Shown: piece after piece, positions 1-13,142 of the stretch | Numbering within the stretch: the first letter of the stretch is position 1 | How the letters are laid out: each line of letters starts with the position of its first letter | NCBI GenBank assembly: GCA_009792885.1 | Contig: WMCF01000016.1 | Span: 14,900,662 to 14,964,661, forward strand | DNA: 64,000 nt | Reading direction: 5' to 3' | From: Eremophila alpestris peregrina | Lineage: Eukaryota > Chordata > Aves > Passeriformes > Alaudidae | Translations under genes and position numbers: made by a program | Notes under the pieces: generated by a model | Databases searched by the model: none | Seen by the model: the letters and a program-made list of their open reading frames with translations, nothing else | Told to the model about the DNA's origin: nothing

Positions 1-3000
1 TTGTGTTCTGTCTGAATATTCTGGCCCACTGCTGCTGACGCATATAAAATATTTCACTGCCAGATCTCTGCTTCTACAAGGGCTGTGGGTCAAAAGAAGT
101 TGGCTGATGCTGTCTGCTACAGCTAAAACTCTTTGCATTTCTGCATGAAACAAAATGTATTTGTAGCAATACCTATTACATTTTAACAGATTCAGATTTG
201 GCTTCTGCCACAGCTGAGCATCACAGACTACATTTCTTCCAGTATCAAATCAGCTCATGACTCATGTTATAAATATTAAAATACCAGATTTATAAATTTG
301 AAAAATACCAAAGAATATTCATAAGGATTTTCCACACAGTGCAAAATCCTGCTGCAGTTTAATTGGACAGAATGGTTACTGTATTAAATGAGATATGGGA
401 CTCTGATCAGTCAGCTACAAGGTAAAACAGTGTTAAAAATTTTAGCAGTACTGGAGAGAGATAGAACAAGTTTTGTTCTGTCACAGCACTGAAGACAAAC
501 AGTGATGGATGTGGTGGCTGGTGATAGCTGCATTGTGCCTCCCTTCTGATATTCCTGATAGATTTCACTGCTCCTCACATGTTCAGGAAGGCAGCAATAA
601 TGGCTAACAAAAGGTAGAGCTGGAGAACAAAGGAAAAAACTCATTCAAAAGTGAAAGAAAACTTATCTTCTTATCTTCTAAGGAGTTTTCTTGCTTTATT
701 CAGCCACCTTATGTGATGTCTAAAAATCATTACATCCAAGTTTTTATTATTATCAATTTCTGCTAAATAAGTCACATCCCAGAGACCATTAATGTGTTTT
801 TAAACACTTTGACATCGAGTGATGCCACAGTACTCATTATTTAAAATACATTTTCTTGTCACACTTGAGCAGGTGGACAAAGAGATTTCCTATTGTGACT
901 ATTGTAGCAGTAGTCTTTTTTTCTTGAATCCTGCAACAATTTTTCTAATTGCTTGCTAATGTGCTTTGAGGTCCTGCAGAGAAGTGATGCCTGCTACTAA
1001 CAGCTGCTGTTAAGAGAAGATTTTTCAATGGCATGAACAGGAGCTTTGTATCTTGGGAGATATTAAAAGCTTTCATCTGGGCTCCAAAATTCCAGCAGCA
1101 TTTCAAAGCACAAAAACTCTGCTCCCTTTGCTGGGTACCACAGAAAACAGGGATCTCTCTCAAACCTGGAAACAGAGCAATGACCCAGCACAGACACAGC
1201 TCAGAACCAGAGGTCCTGATGAAAGCAGAGGCAGGGTCCTGGAGCACTGCAGCCCCCTGAAGCCTTCAGGGCCTGTGGTTCTCATCAGATGTTAACAGCA
1301 CATTGGCCAAGCCCACAGACCTCCAAAACTCAGTGTCCCAGCAATGAATTAGGACCAAGACCCAGCAGGGATTTTTGGCACAGCCAAAACTGCAGGCATG
1401 TGCACTTGTAGAAGGAAATGGTTTTGTGTTGCTTACTCAGTTCTTTACTGAGGTGAGCTTACTCTTGTGACTCAAGACTCTTCTCCACTTTCACTTTGTC
1501 CATCTCTGGCTGGAATTTTGTTTCTAAGACAGAAGTTAGCCTTCACATGTGACTAAGGGGGGCAGCACAGGAGGGAGGAAATTTATAACCAGCAACTAAA
1601 TTCAAGATGTCAAGCACCTTGGAAGATGGAAGACATAGACCCAAGGCTGCAGATTTCTTCAATTTTTGTAAGAGTGAAGGAGAATGTGTTTGTTCAGTAT
1701 GTTCAGATATTACACACAAGCTCAACGACCTAAACATTCTATCTAAAACAATTCAGATTTAACCCAGCAGTTACTGTATATCAGCTAAAGGGATCTACTT
1801 CCTTCTAGAGTAGTTAAGAGAAAGAAAGCACCTGCTTTGCTTTGTGTGCTATGCAGGGTGAGTTCCAGAAACTTTATATACCTGTGAAATAGGTCGCTGA
1901 ACAAGCCAGCAAACAGAATCAATGCACTTGTGAGCAGCTTCCACATTATTTTCCACAGCAATCCAAAAATGAAATGCCACATGCACAGACTTGTTTATTG
2001 CTTAATTCACTCACACAGCCTCTATTCCTGACATAGCAGTGCCACTCTATAAAGTGGCCTCTCAATCACAGTAGGGATTGATCTGCTTTCTTTCACTAAA
2101 AGTAGGGACATTAACTGTTCTTTTTTACACCTTCCTCAGCAGCTGCACTGCATCTGAGAAGTATTTTATTCCTTACATTAGGTAAAATAATTAATACACT
2201 TGCACTGCAGTGAAAACTACAGGTTGCAGTGGCACAAACACTCACCAGCTCCTTGCAGCCTTCAATTCAGTGAGCTTTAATCACAAAGTTCCACTGCACA
2301 AAAACCAGCTGGCTGCTGGTATAACCTGACTGGTAGCTTCAGGTAACAACAACCCAAAATATTTGTTATTAAGGTCTGCAATTTCAATGTGAAACCATTA
2401 TCAGAAAGTTTTCCTTGTTCTCTGAAGACTGGAGAACTGGCAAAAGGGTGTAAATACTGAAAGTTCAATTCAGCCTCTAAAGCAGAGATATGTAATACAA
2501 CAGAGAAACAAATTCAAGGCCATAGATGTAATCAGATAAACAACTCTGGTTTATGTTAACTTGTACAAACAAAGAAAAACCCCAACCAAATAGAAGAAAA
2601 TAAAGCAGCTGATAGATACAGCTTCCTATTTCTCTGAGATTAAATAGATTTTGGGATCTTTTGACAGGGTATTGCACTGCAAACATAAGGGTTTTTTATT
2701 TTGCCTGGAAAGTATAAATATCAGTGTAGAAAATGAGCATTAGTAATGAGATTTATTATCAGTATTCTGACCCAGAATAGTTTTACTGGTCATGAAATCT
2801 TCCTGCCTAATAGCTCTGTTTTGTTTCAGCTGAATTTGTTCTTGTTTATTTACAAAATCCCAGAGGAATCAATCCACACATTCACCTACTTCATAATGCT
2901 GTTGGACATCACCTAATTAAATGCTTGGTAAATATCTTATCCATCCTCCCTCCAATACAACATCACTCCTAGAAAACTATTTGCTACTGCTTTGTCCCAT

Positions 3001-5622
3001 TAATTTTTCATGTGTCAAGCCTCAGGCCTTTTGAGACCAGCTTTCTATCTAGATAATCACTTTGTTAAGGTTTTTCCCTTATTATTGATTTAATCTTTCC
3101 TTCCAATGTATCTGGTTCTCCTCACTGTGCTGCTTTGTGTCTCCCTCCTGCAGGAGAGAGTGGCAGTCTCCTGTTCTGAGCTGAGCTCACACCTGAGCTG
3201 TTCCTACCCAAGCTGTGCTGCTTTAATGCCTTCACAAGTCTCTCAGCATTTTAAAGGAGTTCTGATGGGCCCTGGTTTGCTCATCTAATTCATAAAGTGT
3301 TTCAAACTCTGCTCCAACAGTGGTTATTTCCTTCTGAAAGCAGCACTGTCATGTCTTAACAATGAAGTCTGGGCAATAGTGGCTGAATTTTAAATGAACA
3401 AAGTAACAAGTGCTGCCTTGCAGTGCCCCTCTGTACATTTGGGCAAGGAAGCATTTTAATTTATGGTCATACCTCAGTGCACACAGAGCTGCATTAAAGC
3501 CTGCACAATGAAACCTTGGTCATGAGACTTCACTTCCTATTGCTGCCATTTTAAAACCTCTTACAGAGGTAGAAAGAGAAGTCCATCAGTTTTTGTGAAA
3601 ATCACTGCTAACAGGATCTATTGCCCCATCCAGAATTCACAGCCTGCATGATGGCTCTGTTTGCCATTTCTGAGGAAAGGCTGGATGTCTTCCCACCACA
3701 CTCCCACTTTTCTTACATATTCCAATCACAGAGTTTCCCATGGAAAAGACCTTCCTGGTATTTCCCCAGCTGGAAGGTCACAAAGCAAATGTCCTGTGCT
3801 TGTGCCAGGTGCTCAATTCCCTGCAGCCAGGCAGGAATCATTGACTGCACAGCACAGGCAAGAGGGGGAAAGTGCTCCAAAGGACAGCCCTGCTTCCAGG
3901 GATCAATTCTCCATGTGTGGAGCAAAGGCAGTGCAATCCTGTGTTCTGTGTCACCTCACATTTCTGGTTCTAAAGGGTAGGAAATGAGACCACCACTCCA
4001 ACTTTCCATTTGCTGTTCATCCTGGGGCAAACCAAAGCCTAAATATGGCACTCTCCAATAAACAGATTGACACCAACTGTCTCAGTGACTTCAGTTACCA
4101 TGGCACCTCCCTGCAGAATCCCATCCCTTTGGATCCTCTGCAGAGGGGTGACTATTGGGGTTTTCAGCTTTTTCCACTCACACTATTATAAGTTACAAAG
4201 GAAAAACCAGGTAAAAAGCTCAGAATATGCCTGTATTAACACACAAGGCTTCCTTGAGTTTCTCAGAATAAGCTTCTGAAATGCTTGCATAGTGTTAATC
4301 CCTTTAAATTTAAATAAGGCAAATATCACCCCAAGATATTTGAGCCTACATTTATAAATTTACTGGGATTTTTTGCCATCCAAATTAGGACAATAAAAGT
4401 TAATATCTTCTTCAAATTGCTGGCTACACAGCATCTTCACATCATGGAAACTGCTGAGCTGGGAAGCCAAAACCAACAAACCTGCTGAGCTGCAAGTCAC
4501 CTGAACCAACAGCTGTAAAGGAAACAGGTATTAAATCAACTCAAACACTCCAACACCTAAAATATATTAATCCCTAACAAAATTATTAATGAATAATGAA
4601 GGCTTAGAAAAATTATACCAAAACAGACATAATTTAAAGGACGGCTAAAGAATTAGAAGTATTTAACAGCTCTCTGAGTGGGAGACTTGCAAATCTAACC
4701 AAAAAGAGTGTGACTAATTCTAATTTCAGACATTCATATTTTCAACGTTTTTAATAGCTCATTTTCACTCCCACATACAGATGCTGTTCAAGCATCCTTA
4801 TACATTTAGTAATTCACAGCAACAAACAATCTCATGGAGTTACAGGCACACCAGGCTTTCAAGTCACAGCCATGCAACAGGAAAACACATCAGAGCAAAT
4901 TATCTCAGCCTGCACCCCACATGGCTTTACTGACATTAGGATCCCATGAACTAAAGCTTTTGTTCAATTAATATATTCCTGAACCTCACTTTATTCTCTT
5001 TCACAAATATTCAGTGTGGCTTCCTGAATAAAACAGAAAATCAAGATCTCCCTGCAGGACATGGGGCAGGTTAAGAACCAAATCCCATTCAGAGGTTCCT
5101 GAAGCAGAGCTGTGTGCATGCCCATGACTCAGGGAATCCCTAGGCCTGCCTGGGACAGAGGTGGCTCTTTGGCCAGTGGTTAAAACTGAATTTAGGCTTC
5201 TTATAATTCAGAGCACGTTCTATTTACTTGATAGTAAAAGACAGATTACGTTTTCCAAACTATTCCAGGTAACCCTCTTGCCACACATCATAGCAATAAC
5301 AAGGCTAGACTGAATGCTGACTAGGGGCTCTGCTTTCTAGAAAAATCAGGTTTTGACAGAACCTCCCACCTGAAATATGTGTTTGTACTTCTTGGCAGCT
5401 GTCAGCACAGCCAGTTATCTTTACAGGTGTGAGGGCTCAGGTTCTCTTACATGGCTTTTTTGCTTAGGTGCAAATCTTTAGGGATGAGAAAGCAAAACCA
5501 CCTCTGCTGGTGAGTACACAACTGGATATTCACAGAAGGATGGCTGGCTTCACCAAGGCTGGTTATCAGTTCCCAGAGGATTAAAACCAAACCAGGCTGG
5601 TGTTGTTCAGGAACCTCTCATG
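1..5622. other. Non-genic stretch, no feature recognised
   Basis: This is AT-rich, CpG-poor DNA. Open frames are all under 120 codons, overlap each other on both strands (for example around 3620-3990) and resemble no family. No repeat was recognised apart from short A/T runs. Confidence 0.7.
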
Positions 5623-5677
5623 ACCTGGTGGTGGCCTTTTGGACACCTGGTGGTGGCCTTTTGGACACCTGGTGGTG
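5623..5677 (+). repeat. Minisatellite, 22-bp unit, about 2.5 copies
   Basis: The unit acctggtggtggccttttgg plus two bases recurs with starts at 5623, 5645 and 5667, so the period is 22 bp. The first two copies are nearly identical. The third breaks off after acctggtggtg. Confidence 0.9.
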
Positions 5678-6690
5678 TTACAGCTCCTCTGTCAGGTGTT
5701 TCTGGTTAAGCAAAGCTGCTCCTCCCCTTGGCACAGCTCAGCCCATCACAGGGTTGATGTCTCCTGAAACTCCCAGACACTGGTAACCAGGAGCTGCTCC
5801 ATCTACAGCTGGAACCAGCAGGTTATTTACAGACAGCTTGGAAGTGCCCACAAGGAAACAGAGACCAAGGAGAGCCATCCCTGTGCTCCTTCCTGAGCAT
5901 CGACAGAGCAGAGCCCTGATGCTGAAATTAAAAGAATCCCAGCTCCCATCACTCTCTCTAGCACAATTCAACTCCACTGCACTTGCATTTTCAACTATAT
6001 CCACTGTGTCCTCTTCTTCCCCTACCCCTTTATTTCACCTTTTCTCCACAAAAGAAAACTGAATCCCCAAAGAAGAGCCAGGAGAACCTCACAACACCCT
6101 CATCACAGACATTGTACATGAGCAAATGTTAAATGTATGTGTTAAACAGTGGCTGAGCTGGAGGCCCCAGCAGGCAGAATTCTTTTCTCTACTTTTCCTT
6201 ATGCTGTTTAACATCACCCAAATAATATTGACATTTTTAAGCCAAGAAGAATGGGGGTCTGTGCAGGCATTTTTCTATAGGATCAAACATTAACCAGACA
6301 TAATCCTGTGGCTTCAGAACATCAACCCCTTTCCATCAGCTACCTGAGCAGCAAACACGTGTAGCTGTAATCCCTGCCTGGTACAATCTAAAGCACCAAG
6401 GTTAATCTGCTGTCAGCCTCACGCTGGGCATAGTGGGGCTGAAATAAATCCTGAATGCACAAGAAACATCCTGCAGAAATCTGAACTGCACATGTGGCTG
6501 GGTCTGAGTTTGTACTCATGCCTTTAACTATTCTTTTACAGAATGAGAAGCACTATAAAGGACGTAGTGATGCTGCAGTGTAATGAGCAGTGCTAACCTA
6601 CTGGAGGAACACAGGCAAGCCACTTGCCTCATTCTAAAGAACTATTTAGCAATTCTTTTCCAAAATCACAATTGAACCTCTACAAAAGGC

Positions 6691-6743
6691 CAAATAAACA
6701 AACAAAAACACACACACACAAAACAAACAAACAAACAAAAACC
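6691..6743 (+). repeat. Simple repeat (CAAA)n/(CA)n
   Basis: A run of CAAA-type units interrupted by a CA run (6709-6721) is visible directly. The long open frame on the opposite strand here is just this repeat translated. Confidence 0.95.
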
Positions 6744-9700
6744 CAACACCACAGTAACAATGAAACCAAACAGAACAGAAAATCAACCAACCTAAAATAA
6801 GTACAGCAGAGGAAATATGAGTTTGGCATGACAAAATCCTCAACTCCTTTCAATTCCTAAATGAATAAACACTGGGGGAAACTGCAGTTCTCTTGTCCAA
6901 AAGACTATGAAAAAAATAAATTAGGTGTTTAAAGAGACAACTTGCATCAAAAAAAAACTGCACAAAATTCTCCTTTCAACCTGTGTTGGAGGCCACAAAA
7001 GTATGGACAGAATGTTTTAATATTTAAATAAAAGGCCAAAATGAGTCCCTCCACATTCCATCCTGCATCCAACCTGCAGTCATCACATTCCTCATATCAG
7101 ATATTCCCAAATAACCTCAGCTAACCACAAAATCAGTAGAATTTAATGGCCTTAAACACTCCAAAAGACATTATTAACAATTTGATGCTGATTGCTCTTG
7201 GATACCTTAAGAGTTAACTCTCACAGGTGTCAGTCTCTCTGAGTACTGTGAGAATTCCCTGGGCTTTATTCTCTGGGTGATATGGAAACCCTTTCTGTCT
7301 GATTTTATCCAACCTGAGCAATGCAGCACAGTCAAAGTCCTGTAAACTGAATACAGCTGGAGTAAATTACTGTGTGTTTATGGTTTCAGAAATCCATTAT
7401 TATATTTCAATTAATTTGGCTAGTGGTAAATGTTTGCAAACAGACCTGTGAGCAGAAAGAAAAGAAGAAAGAACTCAGGTTATCCCTGGTATTTGTCCAT
7501 GAAATATGTTTTTGATATTCTGGGGGCAGTCATCAGCATGATCAGTCTTTCAGATGTTTTTTAAAATTCTGTGCTCTCCCTCCAAACCCACAGAAACACT
7601 TCTATTAACTCAGAAGTTAATTTTTCCTTAACCATGTCCTCTGTACAGAAGCACCTGATCTGGATGGACAGCAGCTCCAGCCTCTTCAGAAGCACTTGGA
7701 TAGTCCAGAAAAAAATAATCCATCCTTATGGAGGAGAGATTTTTCATTGTTGGCTACAAAAGCACTGAAAAGCTCCAAATTGTCACCAAAATGACAAGCA
7801 GAAGCTTGTGAGTGCTACAGGCAGCACCAAGGTAAGTGCTCTGTGAGTTCTGCATTGTGCCTGACAAAGATCTCAGCAGAAGTGGGAGCTGATGTTTCAG
7901 GCAGGTAACCAGAGTGAAGGTCAGAGGCACCTCCACCTGTGACCCTCTGTCAGCAAACACACAGGGAGAGAGGGCAACAACACCTGTAGGGATGGGAGAA
8001 AAGCTGCTGCTGAACAGTTTGGTTGTTCTGGGGAAACAAGGTCTCAATTTGGGGTCATTTCAGATCTTCACAGCAGCTTTTGAAGGGTCATCAGGACTTA
8101 GAGGAAATCAGATCCAACAGAAATCAGACTGTGCACGTCCCTTGGTGTGTGTTTGGCCTGAAAATGGTTAGCTCCAGGAGGCATTAACAACCTCCTGAAA
8201 TCACACTCTGGCCTGATGGAGCCAGTGAAGTCGCTGGGAGCAAACAACTTTTATCAGAGGCTCCTGTGCAAGTCCTCAGTCGATTGTAAAAGTGCCCACA
8301 AAGAACAGGCTGAGGCAAAGTCATTTGAAGCTTCTGTCAAAGTTAAATGTGCTCTGCAGTATATTGCTACCATTAAAATGACTAGTTTTTGCTAGCAGTA
8401 ATTACTGAGATGTCAAAAATGAAGTTATGAATGAGTTCAGTATAAAGTCCAGCTCACAGGGGAAGGGCAGGCTCCTGCTGCAGCCCCCCTGCTCACCCAG
8501 GACACGCTGTGTCTGCACAGCCCCTGCACACCCTGCCCGGGGTGAAGGGCAGCCTTCCTCCCTAACGCCTCCAATTCACATCTTTCACAGCTCTGAGCAA
8601 AATGCACTCACCAAACGGGACAGAAATAAAAGCATCATCTCCATACCACATCCAGTGGCTCAGTGAACCAGAAGCCAGGTCACACACTCGGCCACCGCAG
8701 AATCAATTAACCCATTTAGGAGGAATTAAGCATGCCCAGCTCTGCAGGGAAAACTGGAATTCAAAAAAGGAAAGCTGACTACAGTTTCTTTTCCCTCATG
8801 ACTGAATATTTTCTTAGTTAATGCAACAAGATACAGAATGCTCAAACACAGGGACCAACAGATTATGTATTTACTTCAGGTTCGGTGAGTCCAACCTCAT
8901 TGCAACTTGCAATTGAACTTACTAACAGAAGTTGTTACTGAGTTAAAATTCTATACAAGATTTATTCCTTAAAGAGGGAGAAAATTCTTAGTGTTGTTTA
9001 TTGATAAAATCAGTTTGGAAAATTTTTAAACTGAAACTGTAAACAATATTGCCAGAAAAGAAGACAGGCGGGGGTTTTTTTCTCTGATCATGCAGGATTT
9101 GTTTGCAGGCTCCATTCAGGGCCAGAGTGAAATCTGTCTGGGGGAGGAGGACCAAGGAGCATTTAACAGGGCAGACTGAGGTGTCCCCCTCTCTCCTACT
9201 GCAGGAGCTCTGCCACCCTGCTGCTCTCACTGGGCACCCAGGCTGACAGCCACCAAATCCTGAGGTGCAAGTTTTCATCACTGAGAGAAAAGTCAGCTCA
9301 GCTCTAGAAGTAACTTCATTCTCCCAACATCTTTTCTACCTCCCTTTTTTCATCTCTGGAGAACGTTCTTAATCCATAACAATTACATGGCACTTTTGAG
9401 TTTTAGATCTCAGTGTTCTTCACAAGAAGTGGAAAATATCCTGTTCTCAAGGTACAGAAAAGAAGTGATTAAAGGACACTCAGTGGTTGTTTCAGGTAAA
9501 TAATCCAGTACTGAGTTGCAACCAAAATCCTTTTGCTGTCATGTTTGTTAACACATTTCAGGCAATGATATGTGGTTTGGAGCACAAAAACAAAAACTTT
9601 TGCAGTTATGAAAGCAATAGAGGACAGTGAATTTTCTATGTGTTGTATAGACCTAATTCCACCTCTTAAAAATATCAGCCTCCTTTAACTCATATTCTAC

Positions 9701-9832
9701 TCTTGAAATGATATTATATTTAAAAAGGGCCAAGGAGGGTCACCTCAAGACAGAAAAACGTGTTCAAATAACTCCATGTAAGTGAGAAACAACGCAAAAT
9801 TGAGATCTCCAAGAAACAGCCTGAGGTACCTT

Positions 9833-9858
9833 CATTCAATACATATTTGTATTGAATG
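9833..9858. repeat. Perfect inverted repeat, 11-bp arms, 4-base loop
   Basis: cattcaataca, loop tatt, tgtattgaatg: the arms are exact reverse complements. It could extrude as a hairpin. Nothing else around it suggests an RNA gene. Confidence 0.85.
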
Positions 9859-12459
9859 TAAAAGAATAACTTTGCTTCTAGAACAACTTTGATTACAAAA
9901 CCAATGAAGAGATTTGAGAAAGCACAATTTATTTCTTACTACTAATCAAATGTTAGATATTGAAACAAGAGGCTCAAGGATTCTAAACATGCCAGAATAA
10001 TCAAAATGGTATTTCTAATATTACACAGTAATAATATTGGTGTTCTCTGCATGATTTTGTAAACTTTTCATAACACTAGTTAACAAATTGCCAGTACAAA
10101 AGACTGAGTACTCCTTTGACAGAAAAAATGTTAGTCAAATTCTGTCGTGGGTTTTTTTTTTTTTAATTGCATAAAACCACATTTTTGTGCAGCAAAACAG
10201 AATGAGTGCTCATGGATACCTACAAAACCTACTTTTTAAAGCAACTAATAAGCTTTCCCCTGATTGTGGTACTAGGTTGTAAGTTTGACCCACAAATATT
10301 TAGCAGCCATGGTCAGACAGAATTACAGCTGCCCATTACAGCCTTGTATCTCCTTCCCATGGTGCCAGCAAAACACCAACCATTGTTCCTGTGGACTCAG
10401 CCTTTACTTATGTAAGAGATCAAAAAAACCAACCCACCCCAACATTACAGCACAACAAACCTCATTGATTTCAAAAGATGTGACTGCCAGGAAAAATGCC
10501 TTTCATCACACTCCACAATAAATTTATCTAAAAAGTCATTTGTTTAAAGTATTGCCTCAGAAAGCTCCCCTGGGACATGCCATCTTGATGGCACTCTTTT
10601 CATTATTCAAATACAATGAAGTGATTCTGCATGGTTATGCTGGACTATAAATCACTGCTGTAAAAAAAAGGCATGTTCAGCATGTTAACACACCAAGGAT
10701 CAGATTCTGAAGAGTTATTATTGAATATACACTTTATCTCTTGCACATACACAGCAGATACAACTCTTAGTACTCTCCCAAATTCCATCATTATTAAATT
10801 TGGAAGCTGACAAGGGAGAAAGACTTTAAGCAGAGACTTATTCTGCAGTTCCTGTCCAGTGCTGTTGCAAACTATTTAACTTCCCTGCAGCCTCACAGAC
10901 CCACACCACAATGCTGGAGAAATCAGCAAAAAAGCAGACTACTTGTGGTAGAATTTACTGCAACCAACTTCTAGTTAATAAACAAAGAGTTAAACACACT
11001 GAAAAATCAACTAATATGAACATTCACTTTAAGGAAAGAGTGAAAGGAGTCAAAAAGGACTTGTCTTCTTTCCAAAACTGCTGGGATTTATTTTTTAAAA
11101 TTAATTTATACTCCATCCTCTATCTGAGTAAATGTCAAATACTTCTCTAAGGTTGCAAACTAAAACCCAATGGCAATGTTTCACTCAGTGGATTACCCAG
11201 AGTGAAAATCATTGTAGATTTATAGGATCATTTTTTAAATTTACTCCAGGTCATGCTTCACAGCAGTTTTGAGTTTTTAATTCTTTAAGAAACATTTGAC
11301 AAGCAGGATCCCCTTTGTCAGTGCCTCACACACAGGAGGAACATTGCATTACTTCAAATAGATGAAAAACTAATTAAAATTATAACCTTCTATTACAGGG
11401 CAAGCTCGTGGTGATTTAACTCCTAAATAAAGAGAGGGAACAGTCCTTCCCATCTGCACACAGCCCAGCACGTGCTGTGCTTGCTTTTCCCTGCCCATTT
11501 GTTCCTGGAAATTGGTGCAGGTTGTTGAACAGCCTGGCCAAGCCCCTTCTAACCTCAAGTAACTTTGGTGCTGCTGTTTTACCTTGAAGTCTATGACCTG
11601 GTGTGAGTAACTGCATTTTTGGGAGGCTGGGGTAAGATTTAAAGTGGTACAAACAAACAGGACCAGTGGAGTGCAACCAAATTGTGGGAAACATAATACC
11701 CTGAGTAAGGACTGCTGCTGTACTCCAGGTCTGCATGGAAAAGTGGAGATCAGTAAGAGAAGAGAACAAGAAAGTTTTAAAGACTGCATCATAGTTAATA
11801 ATGGCTTTCTTTTATCAATTATGCAGTTTTGCTTTCTTGTATTTCTATTGCCTGTTTTTCACATGTATCACATGTTCACAGATCTTTAAAAACCTAGCCA
11901 GAAGATACAAAGAATATGAGCACTAGAGACAGACCTAAGATACAATTTGTATAAAGTAAAATAAAGTATTTCAAGACTTCATAAATCATTTCAACATTAA
12001 GGATAGAAATCGTGAGTAACCATGGTGGAAGGACATTTAACCTGGTTGGCAGGAAAGCCTCAAAGATGGGTGATTCTGATAGTGGGAATCACAAAATGTT
12101 CATGCACTTAACTTCTACCAGACTTCCCAAAAATGAGAGATCTGCAGAGTTACAAACAAAATATCTCAAGATTAAGAGAGCTGATTAAACCTTAATAGTA
12201 ACTGCAGCACTGCTTAGAGTTAATGGTTCACATTACAAGAGGTGAAAAACTAAATAAAGCAGTTCATGTGAAAGCTGAATCACCAAGCTGAGTTTCATAT
12301 TGAATGAGAAACTGCCAAACTCAACAACTACTGTAAAACTCCAAGTAAGTGTCCCATCTAATGCCACTGGCTTCATTAACTTTGCAGGGTTTTTATACAC
12401 TACAAAAACAATTGGTTTGTAATGTACCGAAATACTGATGCTGGGTAAAGGTTTGGGGG

Positions 12460-13142
12460 TGTCTTAGGTTGCAATGTAAGATGTAACCAGCAGTGTGTGT
12501 TCTATCACCAGCTGTTAAAACCAGCTGGGGCAGTGCTCTTTATCTCTTCCATGACCCATCCTTCCCCCAGGGGATCTCTGCTGTTAATGGGCCACTGAGT
12601 CTCACTGCCTGACTGATAAAATCACATCATCCCACTGGGAGATGCTCCACCCAGGGGGAGGAGCCCAGCATTCCCACCTGGATATAATCTGAGATTTGGA
12701 ACACCAGGGCAGCCTGTTTGCACTGGATTCCCAGAGGAACACCAGACCCATCTCATCACCACTGGACCTTCAGAGGAAAACTCCACCCTTCTACAGGATC
12801 ATTGCTTCAACAGAACCACATCTGTCACTCCAGGAGAACTGCAGCCATGATTTAACTGGACTGCTGCCAGCACCCTGAGCAACGGTGTCAGGTTGTGTTC
12901 TGACTCTGTCAGTGCTTGTGGGGTTTTTTTTGCTTGGGTGTTTTGTGTTTTTTTGGTTTTTTTTGGTACTACATTTATATTTCAATTTCCCTAGTAAAGA
13001 ACTGTTATTCCTATTCCCATATCTTTGCCTGAGAGCTCCTTAATTTCAAAATTATAATAATTCAGAGGGAGGGGGTTTGCATTCTCCATTTCAAGGGAGA
13101 TCTCTACCTTCCTTAGCAGACACCTGTCCTTCCAAACCAAGA
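12460..13142 (-). mobile_element. Solo LTR of an avian endogenous retrovirus, near full length
   Basis: In minus orientation this block of about 683 bp has the look of an avian ERV LTR: a ttggtttggaaggacaggtg-like start and an end in cctaagaca. It shares long blocks with the partial LTR at 29397-29534. One is the GGAGAATG region (13075-13087 on the plus strand); another is ctctcaggcaaagata (complement at 13020-13035). The hexamer tggggg occurs immediately on both sides (12454-12459 and 13143-13148), consistent with a target-site duplication. No internal retroviral coding sequence flanks it, so it is a solo LTR left by recombination. The family name is not determined. Confidence 0.72.

Larger units (their letters stand above)
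5678..12453. other. Non-genic stretch with simple repeats and one GC-rich patch
   Basis: It contains the CAAA/CA repeat, a perfect hairpin at 9833 and a small GC-rich patch at about 8450-8700. That patch has six CpGs, a density not seen nearby. No exon with plausible homology was found on either strand. Confidence 0.65.

Noticed and set aside
6646..6843. Minus-strand frame rich in Phe, Val and Cys that looks like a membrane peptide
   Set aside because: It is the translation of the CAAA/CA simple repeat.
11370..11792. Two overlapping minus-strand frames of 140 and 117 codons
   Set aside because: Overlapping frames in one strand with no recognisable domain, most likely chance.
12460..13142. 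Possible retroviral genes next to the LTR
   Set aside because: Flanks on both sides show no gag, pol or env similarity, and the flanking direct repeat fits a solo LTR.
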